Assembly (NCBI RefSeq): GCF_004803505.1 | Contig: NZ_SSWH01000004.1 | Coordinates: forward strand, 186,001 to 250,000 | DNA length: 64,000 bases | Direction: 5' to 3' | Origin: Arthrobacter echini | Lineage (GTDB): Bacteria > Actinomycetota > Actinomycetes > Actinomycetales > Micrococcaceae | Translations under genes and position numbers: made by a program | Notes under the pieces: model-generated | Database searches by the model: none | The model's input: only the letters and a program-made list of their open reading frames with translations | What the model was told of the DNA's origin: nothing | Shown here: positions 1 to 8,140 of the stretch, one piece after another | Layout: every line of letters begins with the position of its first letter | Position numbering within the stretch: position 1 is the first letter of the stretch

Positions 1-756
1 CAGCAGGTCCTCGTACTCGGCGTCGCTGACACCGCCGTGGAAGACCAGGCGATCCGTCGGCGCGAGGGCTTCCAGTTCCGCGCGCCTGGCCGGTGTGATG
101 CGGCTCAGCAGATGCAGGGTGTGTCCGGGCAGCAGGCGCATGGCCCGTACGAGCGTCTCGACGTTCTTGTACGGCATGAACGAGCCCATGTAGAGCAGCG
201 AGGGCGAACGTGGTGCGTCCGGGTCGCGGTGGCGCGCCGAGGGTTGCGGCGCATTACCGACGAGCATCACGGGTCTGCGGGTGAGCCGGTGCGCGCGCAT
301 CAACGCCGCCGTGGTCGAGGAGATGGTGAGGACGACGTCGGCACGGTTCAGGAGCAGTCGCTGCGGCCAGTACGCCAGGTGGTACAGCCGCCAGAGCAGC
401 CGGATGGGCAGTGGCAGGAACGTCGGCGGCGTTCGGTTCTGGTAGTAGATCAGATCGTGCAGGGTGAGGATCAGGGGATAGCGCCTGCCCCAGGAGCCCA
501 TGGTCTGCAGGGGGGAGACGACGACGTCGGGCCGCAGGCGGTTGATGCGCAGGGCGACGAACAGCTCGGCGGGGGAGAGCGGACTGGGGAACAGGACATG
601 AGGGACGTCCGGCAGCAGCGCGACCTGCCGTGGATCGCTGATGAGTACCACGACGTCGTCAGTCCGGCTCAGGGCCTCGACCAGGCCGGCGCCGTAGCGG
701 CTGATGCCGTCGTGGTGATCGGTCCGCGTGAAGCGGGCGTCGAAGAGGACCCTCAT
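1..756 (-). CDS. Glycosyltransferase family 4 (GT-B), C-terminus outside window
   Basis: Reading the minus strand from an ATG at 756 gives an open frame of 252 codons that runs off the left edge. It begins MRVLFDARF and continues with a GT-B-like N-terminal domain. Near residue 186 it has LLYMGSFMPYKN, the segment that in GT4 enzymes opens the nucleotide-sugar-binding C-terminal domain. The likely role is transfer of a sugar from an activated donor to a cell-surface or glycolipid acceptor; the acceptor cannot be told. The ATG overlaps the TGA of the upstream hydrolase by 4 bp, so the two are probably translationally coupled. The complete length and the C-terminal donor-binding motif are not visible. 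Confidence 0.8.
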   Translation of the reverse strand, partial: MRVLFDARFTRTDHHDGISRYGAGLVEALSRTDDVVVLISDPRQVALLPDVPHVLFPSPLSPAELFVALRINRLRPDVVVSPLQTMGSWGRRYPLILTLHDLIYYQNRTPPTFLPLPIRLLWRLYHLAYWPQRLLLNRADVVLTISSTTAALMRAHRLTRRPVMLVGNAPQPSARHRDPDAPRSPSLLYMGSFMPYKNVETLVRAMRLLPGHTLHLLSRITPARRAELEALAPTDRLVFHGGVSDAEYEDLL

Positions 757-1649
757 GCCGGGACCGTCTCCAGGAACCGCTCGATCAGCACTGCGGCTTC
801 GTTCGGCTTCTCGTAGTGCACGAGATGTCCCACGTCCGGGATGATCTCGAGGGTCGCGTCGGGGATGAGCCGTGCGAGCTCCCGTTGGCTCCGGATGGAT
901 CCGATCGGGTCCTGCTCCGCCGCGACGAGCAGCACGGGCATCCCAAGATCCCTCGCCCTCTCCCGGACCGTGCCGGAGATGGAGGCACGGAAGGCCTCGA
1001 GGACCACGCGGCGGCTGGCGAACGAGCTGAAATACGCGCTGTGCTGCCCGTGGATCCAGCGCCGCAGCGACGGGTCCGCCGTCGTCGCCATGAACCCGCT
1101 CATCACGCGCACTATCGCGGGGTTCGAGAGCAGTGCCAGGCCGGCGCGCTCCGGCAGGCGGGCGGCGGCGAGATAATAGGCCTCGGCAGCCCTGGTGGCG
1201 ATCCGGCTCGGTCCCGTCAGGGCCGGGGCACTGATGGGATTGACCAGCACCAGCGCGTCCACGGGCGTCGATCCTGCGGCTGCGGTCTCGGCGGCGACGA
1301 TCGAGCCGAAGGAGTGCCCGAGCAGCACCACGCGCTCATCCGGGTCGTCGACGAGCCGCAGGACGCACTCGGCGATGAAACGTACGTAGGCGGCGACGTC
1401 GTGCGTTCCCGGCAGTTCCTCGCCCTGTCCGAAGCCGGGAAGATCCGGCACGAGGACGCGGTGCGCCGGCAGTTCCCCGACGAGGCGTTCCAGGCCGTGG
1501 TGATCGCCGCGGAACCCGTGCACCATCACGATCGTCGGCGCGGAATCGACGGAAGCGACAGAATCCGGGGAAGTCCCGACAGCAGGGTGGTCCCACACCT
1601 GCTGCACGGTGCCCTCCCACCGTACGGTGTGGACGAGCGAGGGTCGCAT
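753..1649 (-). CDS. Alpha/beta hydrolase
   Basis: A 298-residue alpha/beta-hydrolase fold protein. The oxyanion segment MVHGFRG lies at residues 42-48, the nucleophile elbow GHSFG at 111-115 (Ser113), the acid in AEQDPIG (Asp247) and the histidine in DVGHLVHYEKP (His275), so the triad looks complete. The start at 1649 was chosen because it overlaps the TGA of the aldo/keto reductase by one base; a longer frame back to 1907 lies inside that gene and has non-coding-like composition. It is the middle gene of a three-gene run with the reductase and a glycosyltransferase. The substrate is unknown; esterase, lipase and C-C hydrolase members share this architecture. Confidence 0.85.
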   Translation of the reverse strand: MRPSLVHTVRWEGTVQQVWDHPAVGTSPDSVASVDSAPTIVMVHGFRGDHHGLERLVGELPAHRVLVPDLPGFGQGEELPGTHDVAAYVRFIAECVLRLVDDPDERVVLLGHSFGSIVAAETAAAGSTPVDALVLVNPISAPALTGPSRIATRAAEAYYLAAARLPERAGLALLSNPAIVRVMSGFMATTADPSLRRWIHGQHSAYFSSFASRRVVLEAFRASISGTVRERARDLGMPVLLVAAEQDPIGSIRSQRELARLIPDATLEIIPDVGHLVHYEKPNEAAVLIERFLETVPA

Positions 1650-2476
1650 CAGTCGCGGTTCGCAGAGCCGGAGTGCTGGTCCCGGTCCAGCGCGTCGAGG
1701 GCAGCCAGCTGACCGTCGTCGAGCGAGAAGTCGAAGATGTCCAGATTGGAGCTGATGCGTTCCGGCGAACTGGACTTCGGGATGGTCAGGATGTCGTGCT
1801 GCAGATGCCACCGGAGCACGACCTGCGCCGGTGTCCGACCGAGCTGGGCCGCGATGTCGCCGACGACGGGATCGGTCAGGGCCGTCCCCCGTCCGAGCGG
1901 ACTCCACGCCTGGGTGAGGATCCCGTTCTCGGCGTGGAAGTCACGCAATGCACGCTGCTGGAGGTACGGGTGCAGTTCGATCTGGTTGAGCACCGGACGC
2001 ACTCCGGTCTCGTCCTGCAGGCGCCGGAGGTGGTCCTCCTGGAAGTTCGAGACGCCCACGGAGCGGACGCGCCCGTCTGCTCGCAGCTGATTCAGGGCGC
2101 GCCAGGACTCCACGTACAGACCCTTCGACGGGACCGGCCAGTGGATCAGGTAGAGATCGAGCTGGTCGAGCCCGATGCGATCCATGGTGGCGTCGAAGGC
2201 GCGCAGCGTCGCGTCGTACCCGTGATCGTCGTTCCACACCTTCGAGGTGATGAACAGGTCATCGCGCTCGCCCGAGGAGAGATACGACCGGACCGCAGCG
2301 CCCACACCGGCCTCGTTGCCGTAGAGGGCAGCGGTGTCGATCAGGCGGTAGCCGGCCCCGAGCGCCGTCGAGCACAGCTGCTCCGTCTCCTCGGGAGGGA
2401 TCTTGTAGACGCCGTAACCGATCACGTCCAGCGAGGATCCGTCGGCGAGCAGGGCACGTGGTACGGAGGGATTCAT
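1649..2476 (-). CDS. Aldo/keto reductase
   Basis: A 275-residue NADPH-dependent oxidoreductase of the aldo/keto reductase family, which reduces aldehydes and ketones on a (beta/alpha)8 barrel. The catalytic tetrad is visible: Asp47 in LIDTAALYGNE, Tyr52, Lys79 in ITSKVWN and His112 in LIHWPVP. The family SVGVSNF and C-terminal PKSSSPERI cofactor-binding segments are also present, and the length is typical (270-290). It resembles the bacterial 2,5-diketo-gluconate reductase-like subgroup, but the substrate cannot be deduced. It is first in the run of three overlapping minus-strand genes and lies 64 bp downstream of the SorC-family regulator, so read-through from the latter is possible. Confidence 0.9.
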   Translation of the reverse strand: MNPSVPRALLADGSSLDVIGYGVYKIPPEETEQLCSTALGAGYRLIDTAALYGNEAGVGAAVRSYLSSGERDDLFITSKVWNDDHGYDATLRAFDATMDRIGLDQLDLYLIHWPVPSKGLYVESWRALNQLRADGRVRSVGVSNFQEDHLRRLQDETGVRPVLNQIELHPYLQQRALRDFHAENGILTQAWSPLGRGTALTDPVVGDIAAQLGRTPAQVVLRWHLQHDILTIPKSSSPERISSNLDIFDFSLDDGQLAALDALDRDQHSGSANRD

Positions 2477-2540
2477 GCTGCCACTCTAGCGAGACGGGGC
2501 GCCGATGGCAGCGGAGAAGGGGCCGCCGGTAGCGCAGTCC

Positions 2541-3533
2541 TCAGGCCTGGACCAGGCGCCGGGCCGAGCCCTCGTCGAGGATGAGATCCGTTGCCAGATT
2601 CGCCGCGAGCGCTCCGCGCAGACCGTGGATCTTGGACTCGCCGGACACCACGCAGATGCGCCGGCCCACCCGTCGGAGCTCGTCCAGGTCCGGGCCGGTG
2701 CTGCGCTGGTTCAGCAGGATGTCCCGGTGACTGCCGTCGGAGCGGAAGAACATGGTCGCGACGTCGCCGACCACCTCGTCGGCCTCCAGTGTCTCCAGGT
2801 CCTCGTGATCGAGGTACCCGCCGCTGTACACATGACTCGGGATACCGGCACCGATGGAACCGACGCCGAAGATGGCCATGGTCATCCGCTCCTGCAGATC
2901 GAGGATGCGCCGCACGCTGCGTTCGCGCCACATGGCCTTCTTGGTCTCGGCGTGGTCGAAGAACGCCGGGACGGGGAACTGCTCCACGCGCGAGCCATAG
3001 GCCTGTCCGAAGCGGCGCAGGATCTCGCTCGCGTAGGAGATTCCCGTGGTCTGTGTGTTCCCCGCGCCGTTGAGCTGCACGAATGTGCTGTCGTGGGTCT
3101 GCTTACGTGTCAGCCGGTGGCTCACCGCACTGAGGGTGGAGCCCCAGGCGACACCGATGATGGCGTTGGAGTCGACGAGTGGACCGATCGTGCGGGCGGC
3201 CTGCAGGGCCACACGGTTGAGGACCTCCGAATCGTTGACGGAGTCAGCGATGGGGACCACGTGGGCCTGGACGCCGAAGCGACGGCTGATCTGCTGCTCG
3301 AGCGCAGGGGTACGATCCGTCGGGTTGTTCACCTGGATCTGCACCAGGCCCGTCTCCCGCGCCATCGACAGCAGTCGCGACACCGTGGACCGTGACGTGT
3401 TCAGCTCCCGCGCGATGGCGTTCATGGTCAGGTCCTGCAGGTAGTACATCTGCGCCGCCCGCAGTGCGTCCCGCGACCTGCCGCCGGAGAACGGGGCACC
3501 AGGCATTGCCTCGGCGTCGGAGGTCGGTGCCAT
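2541..3533 (-). CDS. SorC/DeoR-family sugar-binding transcriptional regulator
   Basis: A 330-residue cytoplasmic regulator with an N-terminal helix-turn-helix (AQMYYLQDLTMNAIARELN, then TSRSTVSRLLSMARETGLV) followed by a SorC-type sugar-phosphate-binding domain (IGVAWGSTL, FVQLNGAG, AIFGVGSIG). The start at 3533 has GGAGG eight bases upstream; the frame stays open to 3761 but then overlaps glpD, and another ATG at 3560 lies inside the palindrome. It is divergent from glpD-glpF-glpK, so regulating glycerol use in response to a phosphorylated intermediate such as glycerol-3-phosphate or DHAP is a reasonable inference, not proven. The palindrome at 3554-3567 just upstream of both genes is the likely operator. 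Confidence 0.88.
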   Translation of the reverse strand: MAPTSDAEAMPGAPFSGGRSRDALRAAQMYYLQDLTMNAIARELNTSRSTVSRLLSMARETGLVQIQVNNPTDRTPALEQQISRRFGVQAHVVPIADSVNDSEVLNRVALQAARTIGPLVDSNAIIGVAWGSTLSAVSHRLTRKQTHDSTFVQLNGAGNTQTTGISYASEILRRFGQAYGSRVEQFPVPAFFDHAETKKAMWRERSVRRILDLQERMTMAIFGVGSIGAGIPSHVYSGGYLDHEDLETLEADEVVGDVATMFFRSDGSHRDILLNQRSTGPDLDELRRVGRRICVVSGESKIHGLRGALAANLATDLILDEGSARRLVQA

Positions 3534-3553
3534 CTCCCGATCCTCCACCAGAG

Positions 3554-3567
3554 TGCACATATGTGCA
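3554..3567. promoter_or_regulatory. Perfect 14-bp palindrome, putative operator of the glp regulator
   Basis: TGCACATATGTGCA is a perfect two-fold palindrome 20 bases upstream of the regulator start (3533) and 81 bases upstream of the glpD GTG (3649). A TTGACT hexamer at 3574-3579 on the plus strand could be a -35 element for glpD; no convincing -10 is seen at ideal spacing. Position and symmetry fit a binding site for the divergently encoded SorC-family protein, giving autoregulation plus control of glpDFK. This is inference. Confidence 0.6.
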
Positions 3568-3648
3568 AGGCGGTTGACTGCTATGTCCAGTCCTCGGAGA
3601 CTGAAGATACAAGAACCGATCCAGACATCGACGTTATGGAGTACTACC

Positions 3649-5391
3649 GTGAGCATTGCAGCCGGTCGGACAGAAGGCACAGCAGGATCCACCCGCGCGG
3701 AGGTTCGGGAACTCCGGGACAACCCCCGCGCCTCCGTGCTCATCATCGGCGGCGGGATCAACGGTGTGGGAACATTCCGTGATCTGGCGCTGCAGGGAGT
3801 CGACGTCGCCCTCGTGGAGCGCGGCGACTACTGCCAGGGAGCATCGGGGGCATCCTCGCACATGATCCACGGCGGAATCCGTTACCTCGAGAACGGCGAG
3901 TTCCGCCTCGTGCACGAGTCCGTGGTCGAGCGCAACGCGCTCATGAAGATCGCGCCGCACTACGTCAAGCCACTGAAGACCACCATCCCCATCTTCACCA
4001 CGTTCTCGGGGATCCTCTCGGCTCCGCTGCGCTTCCTGACGCACAAGCAGGGCAAGCAGGTGGAGCGCGGCGCCGTGCTCATCAAGGCGGGCCTGACCAT
4101 GTACGACTTCTTCTCCCGCGACGGCGGCAACGTACCCCGCCACTCCTTCGTGGGGCGCAGGAAGGCGCTGGAGACCATGCCGGACCTGCCCAAGAATGTC
4201 AGGTACGCGGCAACCTACTTCGACGCCTCGGTCCACAATCCCGAGCGGCTCACGCTGGATGTCCTGCGCGACGGCCAGATCGCCAACCCGTCGGCGCGGG
4301 CGGTCAACTACGTCAGCGCGATCGGGAACGACGACGATGGCGTGAGACTGCGCGACGAACTCACGGGTGAGACCTTCAGCTTCCAGGCCGACGTCGTCGT
4401 CAATGCTTCGGGTGCCTGGACCGATATCACCAATACTGCACTGGGCTCGGAGAGCCGGTTCATGGGTGGCACCAAGGGATCACACATCGTGCTGGACCAC
4501 CCCGAACTGCTCCAGGCATGCAACGGTACGGAGATCTTCTTCGAGCACACCGACGGCAGGATCGTGCTCATCTACCCGATGGGCGACAGGGTACTCGTCG
4601 GCACCACCGACATCGACGTCGACGTCACCGAGCAGGCCGTGTGCACCGACGAGGAGATCGAGTACTTCTTCGAACTCATCGGGCACGTCTTCCCGGACAT
4701 CGAGGTCACCACGAAGGACATCGTCTACAGCTTTTCCGGCGTCCGCCCGCTGCCGCGCCACGACGAGACCCAGCCGGGCTTCGTCTCGCGCGACTACCGG
4801 ATCGAGAAGCGCGAGGAGAAGCTCGGGGGCCGCGATGTGACGACCCTGAGCCTTGTCGGTGGAAAGTGGACCACCTTCCGCGCTCTGTCCGAGCATCTCG
4901 CCGACGACACGCTCGCGGCACTCGGAAGCTCACGGAAGACCTCGACCGCGGGCCTGGCCATCGGCGGAGGGCAGGGTTTCCCCACGGACGAGGCAGCGGA
5001 GCGTGCGTGGATCAGGGCGGCCGTACGGCCGGGCTTCGACGAGGACCGCGTGAGGGTGCTGCTGACCCGCTACGGGACACGCGCAAGCGATGTCATCGAA
5101 TATCTCACTGACGGCCCCGACACGGTGTTCAATACGACGAGGGAACTGAGCACGCGAGAACTCGCCTACATGGTCGAGCACGAGCAGATCGGCCACCTGA
5201 TCGATGTACTGATCCGACGGACCTCGCTGGCCTTCCGCGGACTCGTCACCGAGGAACTGCTCGCAGAGCTGTCCGAGACCCTGGCACCCCTGCTGGGCTG
5301 GGACGCCGAGCAGGCAGCGGCGGAGATCGAGCTCGCCGAGAAGGTCCTCGCCGAGGCCCACCGGGTGCAGGTCAAAAGCCTGACGGCGTAG
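3649..5391 (+). CDS. glpD: Glycerol-3-phosphate dehydrogenase (FAD, aerobic)
   Basis: A 580-residue FAD enzyme oxidising sn-glycerol-3-phosphate to dihydroxyacetone phosphate and passing electrons to the membrane quinone pool. The N-terminal dinucleotide-binding motif VLIIGGGINGVGTFRDLA is followed by the family signature ASGASSHMIHGGIRYL; later motifs are MGGTKGSHIVLDHP, the central FSGVRPLP and GGKWTTFR. A GTG start at 3649 is chosen because GGAG (3638-3641) sits seven bases upstream and the length then matches the family (about 560-585); the open frame from 3553 adds a low-quality leader. It heads the glpD-glpF-glpK cluster. A strong hairpin covers its stop codon, which may lower read-through into glpF. 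Confidence 0.96.
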   Translation: MSIAAGRTEGTAGSTRAEVRELRDNPRASVLIIGGGINGVGTFRDLALQGVDVALVERGDYCQGASGASSHMIHGGIRYLENGEFRLVHESVVERNALMKIAPHYVKPLKTTIPIFTTFSGILSAPLRFLTHKQGKQVERGAVLIKAGLTMYDFFSRDGGNVPRHSFVGRRKALETMPDLPKNVRYAATYFDASVHNPERLTLDVLRDGQIANPSARAVNYVSAIGNDDDGVRLRDELTGETFSFQADVVVNASGAWTDITNTALGSESRFMGGTKGSHIVLDHPELLQACNGTEIFFEHTDGRIVLIYPMGDRVLVGTTDIDVDVTEQAVCTDEEIEYFFELIGHVFPDIEVTTKDIVYSFSGVRPLPRHDETQPGFVSRDYRIEKREEKLGGRDVTTLSLVGGKWTTFRALSEHLADDTLAALGSSRKTSTAGLAIGGGQGFPTDEAAERAWIRAAVRPGFDEDRVRVLLTRYGTRASDVIEYLTDGPDTVFNTTRELSTRELAYMVEHEQIGHLIDVLIRRTSLAFRGLVTEELLAELSETLAPLLGWDAEQAAAEIELAEKVLAEAHRVQVKSLTA

Positions 5392-5413
5392 CGGCACCCG
5401 CCGCTACGCCGTC
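5382..5413 (+). terminator. 13-bp perfect hairpin overlapping the glpD stop codon
   Basis: The arms GACGGCGTAGCGG (5382-5394) and CCGCTACGCCGTC (5401-5413) are exact complements with a 6-base loop; the TAG of glpD (5389-5391) lies in the left arm. There is no T-tract, so it is either a U-less actinobacterial-type terminator or an mRNA-stability/processing element. Confidence 0.65.
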
Positions 5414-5416
5414 GAA

Positions 5417-5501
5417 CCGCTGTCACTCACAGCGGCGTGATGCCAACGGCAGCGGTTGCCGGAGGATTCCGATGGGTGCCGTCGAGGCGGCGGCACCCAT
5501 C
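5417..5501 (+). promoter_or_regulatory. Two further hairpins in the glpD-glpF gap
   Basis: CCGCTGT/ACAGCGG (5417-5423, 5429-5435) and GATGGGTGCCG/CGGCACCCATC (5471-5481, 5491-5501) are perfect stems of 7 and 11 bp. With the hairpin on the glpD stop they make three successive stem-loops before the glpF ribosome-binding site AAAGGAG (5517-5523). They may set different glpD and glpF-glpK mRNA levels; function unproven. Confidence 0.5.
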
Positions 5502-5529
5502 AATAAGTTAATGGACAAAGGAGTCAAGG

Positions 5530-6273
5530 ATGTCCCTGGAAGTATTCGTCGCCGAATGTCTCGGCACCATGCTGCTTCTGTTGCTCGGTAACGGCGTGGT
5601 CGCGAATGTCGCGCTCGCCAGGACCAAGGGCAACAACGGCGGCTTTCTCATGGTCAACTTCGGCTGGGGTCTCGGTGTTTTCGCCGGCGTCTACGTGGCG
5701 GCCCTCTCGGGAGCCCACCTGAACTTCGCCGTCACCATCGGTCTACTCTTCAGCGATGCCGCTGAATACGCTCCCGGTGTCGACAAGACGTTCGCCACGA
5801 CACTGGCGTATCTCGCGGCCCAGATGCTCGGGTCGGTCATCGGAGCCGTCCTGGCCTGGCTGTCCTACAAGCAGCACTTCGACGACGAACCCGATCCGGC
5901 CAACAAGCTCGGTGTCTTCGCCACCGGTCCGGCCATCCGATCGTACGGCTGGAATCTGGTCACCGAGATCATCGCGACCTTCGTCCTCGTCCTGGTCATC
6001 CTCTCGTTCGCCGGCACCCCCACCGAGATCGGCCCGCTGGCCGTCGCGCTCCTCGTGGTCGGCATCGGTGCTTCGCTCGGCGGGCCCACGGGCTACGCCA
6101 TCAACCCGAACCGTGACCTCGGCCCGCGTATCGCCCACGCGTTCCTGCCCATCAAGGGCAAGGGGTCCAGCGACTGGGCCTACGCATGGGTCCCCGTGGT
6201 GGGCCCCATCATCGGCGGCGCGCTCGCCGGTCTCATCGTCCAGCTCATCTCGTTCCCCGTCATCGCAGCCTGA
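5530..6273 (+). CDS. glpF: Glycerol facilitator / MIP-family aquaporin with altered NPA boxes
   Basis: A 247-residue major intrinsic protein with the usual six membrane spans, expected to let glycerol diffuse across the inner membrane for GlpK to trap. The start has a strong AAAGGAG six bases upstream. The two pore-lining half-helix motifs are present but not canonical: SGAHLNFAVTIG (NFA, around residues 67-69) instead of NPA, and GYAINPNRDLGPR (NPN) instead of NPA. The Asp-Arg after the second box (NRDLGPR) typical of glycerol facilitators is kept. It lies between glpD and glpK, 63 bases upstream of glpK, which supports glycerol as substrate. The permeability effect of the altered boxes is unknown. 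Confidence 0.92.
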   Translation: MSLEVFVAECLGTMLLLLLGNGVVANVALARTKGNNGGFLMVNFGWGLGVFAGVYVAALSGAHLNFAVTIGLLFSDAAEYAPGVDKTFATTLAYLAAQMLGSVIGAVLAWLSYKQHFDDEPDPANKLGVFATGPAIRSYGWNLVTEIIATFVLVLVILSFAGTPTEIGPLAVALLVVGIGASLGGPTGYAINPNRDLGPRIAHAFLPIKGKGSSDWAYAWVPVVGPIIGGALAGLIVQLISFPVIAA

Positions 6274-6336
6274 GAGCAGGCACAATCGGCTGATTCAAGC
6301 CACTGAGCAACCCGCCATCCACTGAAGGAGTACGAC

Positions 6337-7854
6337 ATGTCGCAGCAGTACGTCATGGCCATCGACCAGGGCACCACCTCCAGCAGAGCCATCGTGTTCG
6401 ATCACCAGGGCGATATCGTCTCGTCCGGGCAGAAGGAACACGAGCAGATCTTCCCGAGGGCCGGCTGGGTGGAGCACGACCCCGCCGAGATCTGGAACAA
6501 CACCCGCGAGGTGATCGGCCAGGCGCTGTCCACGGCCAACCTCACGCGCCACGACATCGCCGCCGTGGGTATCACCAACCAGCGCGAGACAGCCGTCGTC
6601 TGGGACAGGACCACAGGAAAGGCCGTCTACAACGCGATCGTCTGGCAGGACACCCGCACCCAGTCCATCGTCGACGAGCTGGCCGAGGACGGCGGGGTGG
6701 AGCGCTACAAGTCCAAGGTCGGCCTGCCGCTGGCCACGTACTTCTCGGGGACCAAGATCAAGTGGATCCTCGACAATGTGGACGGTGCCAGGGAGAAGGC
6801 GGAGGCCGGCGACCTCATCTTCGGCAACACCGACTCCTGGGTGACCTGGAACCTCACGGGCGGCACAGACGGCGGTGTGCACATCACCGACGTGACGAAT
6901 GCGTCCCGCACGCTGTTCATGGATCTCGACACGCTGTCCTGGGACGAGTCGATCCTCGCCGATTTCGGCGTCCCGGTGTCGATGATGCCCGAGATCAGGT
7001 CCTCCTCAGAGGTCTACGGCACGGTGCACACCTCCCAGTTGCTGCGCGAGACCCCCGTGGCCGGCATCCTCGGTGACCAGCAGGCTGCCACCTTCGGTCA
7101 GGCCGCCTTCGACAAGGGCGGCGCGAAGAACACCTACGGCACCGGTAACTTCCTGATCGTGAACACCGGCGAGGAGATCGTCCACTCGAAGAACGGTCTG
7201 CTCACCACCGTCTGCTACAAGCTCGGTGATGCCAAGCCGGTCTACGCGCTCGAGGGTTCCATTGCCGTCACCGGCTCACTCATCCAGTGGCTCAGGGACA
7301 ATCTGGGCTTCATCAGGAGTGCGCCCGAGGTCGAACAGCTGGCGACGACGGTGGAGGACAACGGCGGGGTCTACGTGGTCCCGGCGTTCTCGGGGCTCTT
7401 CGCGCCGTACTGGCGCTCGGATGCGCGCGGCGCGATAGTCGGCCTGACCCGCTTCGTGAACAAGGGCCATATCGCCCGCGCTGCCCTGGAGGCCACGGCC
7501 TTCCAGACCCGCGAGGTGCTCGACGCCGCCAACGCCGATGCCGGCGTCGACATGGAGGACCTGCGGGTGGACGGGGGGATGGTCGCGAACGACGCCCTCA
7601 TGCAGTTCCAGGCGGACATCCTCGGGATCCCGGTCATCCGGCCGAAGGTCACGGAGACCACCGCTCTCGGGGCCGCCTACGCCGCAGGCCTCGCCGTCGG
7701 TTTCTGGAAGGACACCGACGAACTCGCGACCAACTGGTCCGAGGACAAGCGTTGGAACCCGTCCATGGAGGACAGTGAGCGCGAGCGCCAGCTGCGGCTG
7801 TGGAAGAAGGCCGTCACGAAGACCTTCGACTGGGTCGACGAGGACGTCCACTAG
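6337..7854 (+). CDS. glpK: Glycerol kinase
   Basis: A 505-residue FGGY-family kinase that phosphorylates glycerol to sn-glycerol-3-phosphate with ATP, trapping what GlpF admits. The ATP-binding start [18 protein letters not shown], glycerol-contacting [22 protein letters not shown], the FGGY-type segment [15 protein letters not shown] and the C-terminal [17 protein letters not shown] are all in order, and the length is standard. The start has AAGGAG (6324-6329) upstream. It is the last gene of the glp cluster and is followed by a 12-bp perfect hairpin. No truncation or missing active-site segment is seen. Confidence 0.97.
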   Translation: MSQQYVMAIDQGTTSSRAIVFDHQGDIVSSGQKEHEQIFPRAGWVEHDPAEIWNNTREVIGQALSTANLTRHDIAAVGITNQRETAVVWDRTTGKAVYNAIVWQDTRTQSIVDELAEDGGVERYKSKVGLPLATYFSGTKIKWILDNVDGAREKAEAGDLIFGNTDSWVTWNLTGGTDGGVHITDVTNASRTLFMDLDTLSWDESILADFGVPVSMMPEIRSSSEVYGTVHTSQLLRETPVAGILGDQQAATFGQAAFDKGGAKNTYGTGNFLIVNTGEEIVHSKNGLLTTVCYKLGDAKPVYALEGSIAVTGSLIQWLRDNLGFIRSAPEVEQLATTVEDNGGVYVVPAFSGLFAPYWRSDARGAIVGLTRFVNKGHIARAALEATAFQTREVLDAANADAGVDMEDLRVDGGMVANDALMQFQADILGIPVIRPKVTETTALGAAYAAGLAVGFWKDTDELATNWSEDKRWNPSMEDSERERQLRLWKKAVTKTFDWVDEDVH

Positions 7855-7869
7855 CAGGTCATCGGAGCA

Positions 7870-7903
7870 GGTACCCGGTGCGTCCGATGATGCACCGGGT
7901 ACC
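7870..7903 (+). terminator. Putative terminator after glpK
   Basis: GGTACCCGGTGC (7870-7881) and GCACCGGGTACC (7892-7903) form a perfect 12-bp stem with a 10-base loop, 15 bases after the glpK stop. No T-run follows. It separates the glp operon from the leuS leader promoter. Confidence 0.7.
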
Positions 7904-7924
7904 CGCGAGGCTCTCGTGCACGCA

Positions 7925-7939
7925 CTGCTAAAGTAGTGC
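7925..7939 (+). promoter_or_regulatory. Extended -10 promoter element before the leuS leader
   Basis: CTGCTAAAGTAGTGC holds a TG-n-TAAAGT extended -10 (TAAAGT at 7929-7934). The same 15 bases occur upstream of rpsT (17142-17156, minus strand), which supports promoter function. Transcription would start about six to seven bases downstream, at or next to the A of the leader ATG at 7941. No good -35 was found. Confidence 0.55.
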
Positions 7940-7940
7940 C

Positions 7941-7967
7941 ATGCGCTTCATCCTTCTGCTTTCCTAG
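7941..7967 (+). CDS. leuS leader peptide (MRFILLLS)
   Basis: A nine-codon frame ATG CGC TTC ATC CTT CTG CTT TCC TAG with three successive leucine codons ahead of a hairpin and an intrinsic terminator. This is the layout of a ribosome-mediated attenuator sensing charged tRNA-Leu. There is no room for a Shine-Dalgarno if transcription starts near 7941, so the peptide may be read from a leaderless mRNA. Attenuators upstream of leuS have been proposed for some Streptomyces; this looks like the same idea in another actinobacterial lineage. Confidence 0.72.
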   Translation: MRFILLLS

Positions 7968-8015
7968 CCGCACAGCATCTCCTGTGCGGCGGCCCCTCCT
8001 GTGTGAGGGGCTTTT
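7968..8015 (+). promoter_or_regulatory. leuS transcription attenuator
   Basis: Directly after the leader stop, CCGCACAG (7968-7975) and CTGTGCGG (7982-7989) form an 8-bp hairpin. Next, GCCCCTC (7992-7998) and GAGGGGC (8005-8011) form a 7-bp stem followed by TTTT, an intrinsic terminator. CACAG in the first hairpin can alternatively pair with CTGTG (7999-8003) in the terminator loop. Which alternative structure is the antiterminator is not clear by eye. leuS begins 125 bases further on. Confidence 0.68.
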
Positions 8016-8140
8016 GTGTGTTCGGCAGCAGGCGCCCGCTTCCGCAGGAACAGCACAGCACCCGCGCGCCGAGGGTTCTCCGGGACCCGCGGGGCTCGAG
8101 ACATCCAGCACCACGATCCACCGACAGGACAGGTCATACA

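Noticed and set aside
37-816. Plus-strand open frame of 259 codons at the left edge
   Set aside because: It is antisense to the glycosyltransferase gene, has Arg/Gln/Gly-rich composition typical of a GC-rich shadow frame and matches no family.
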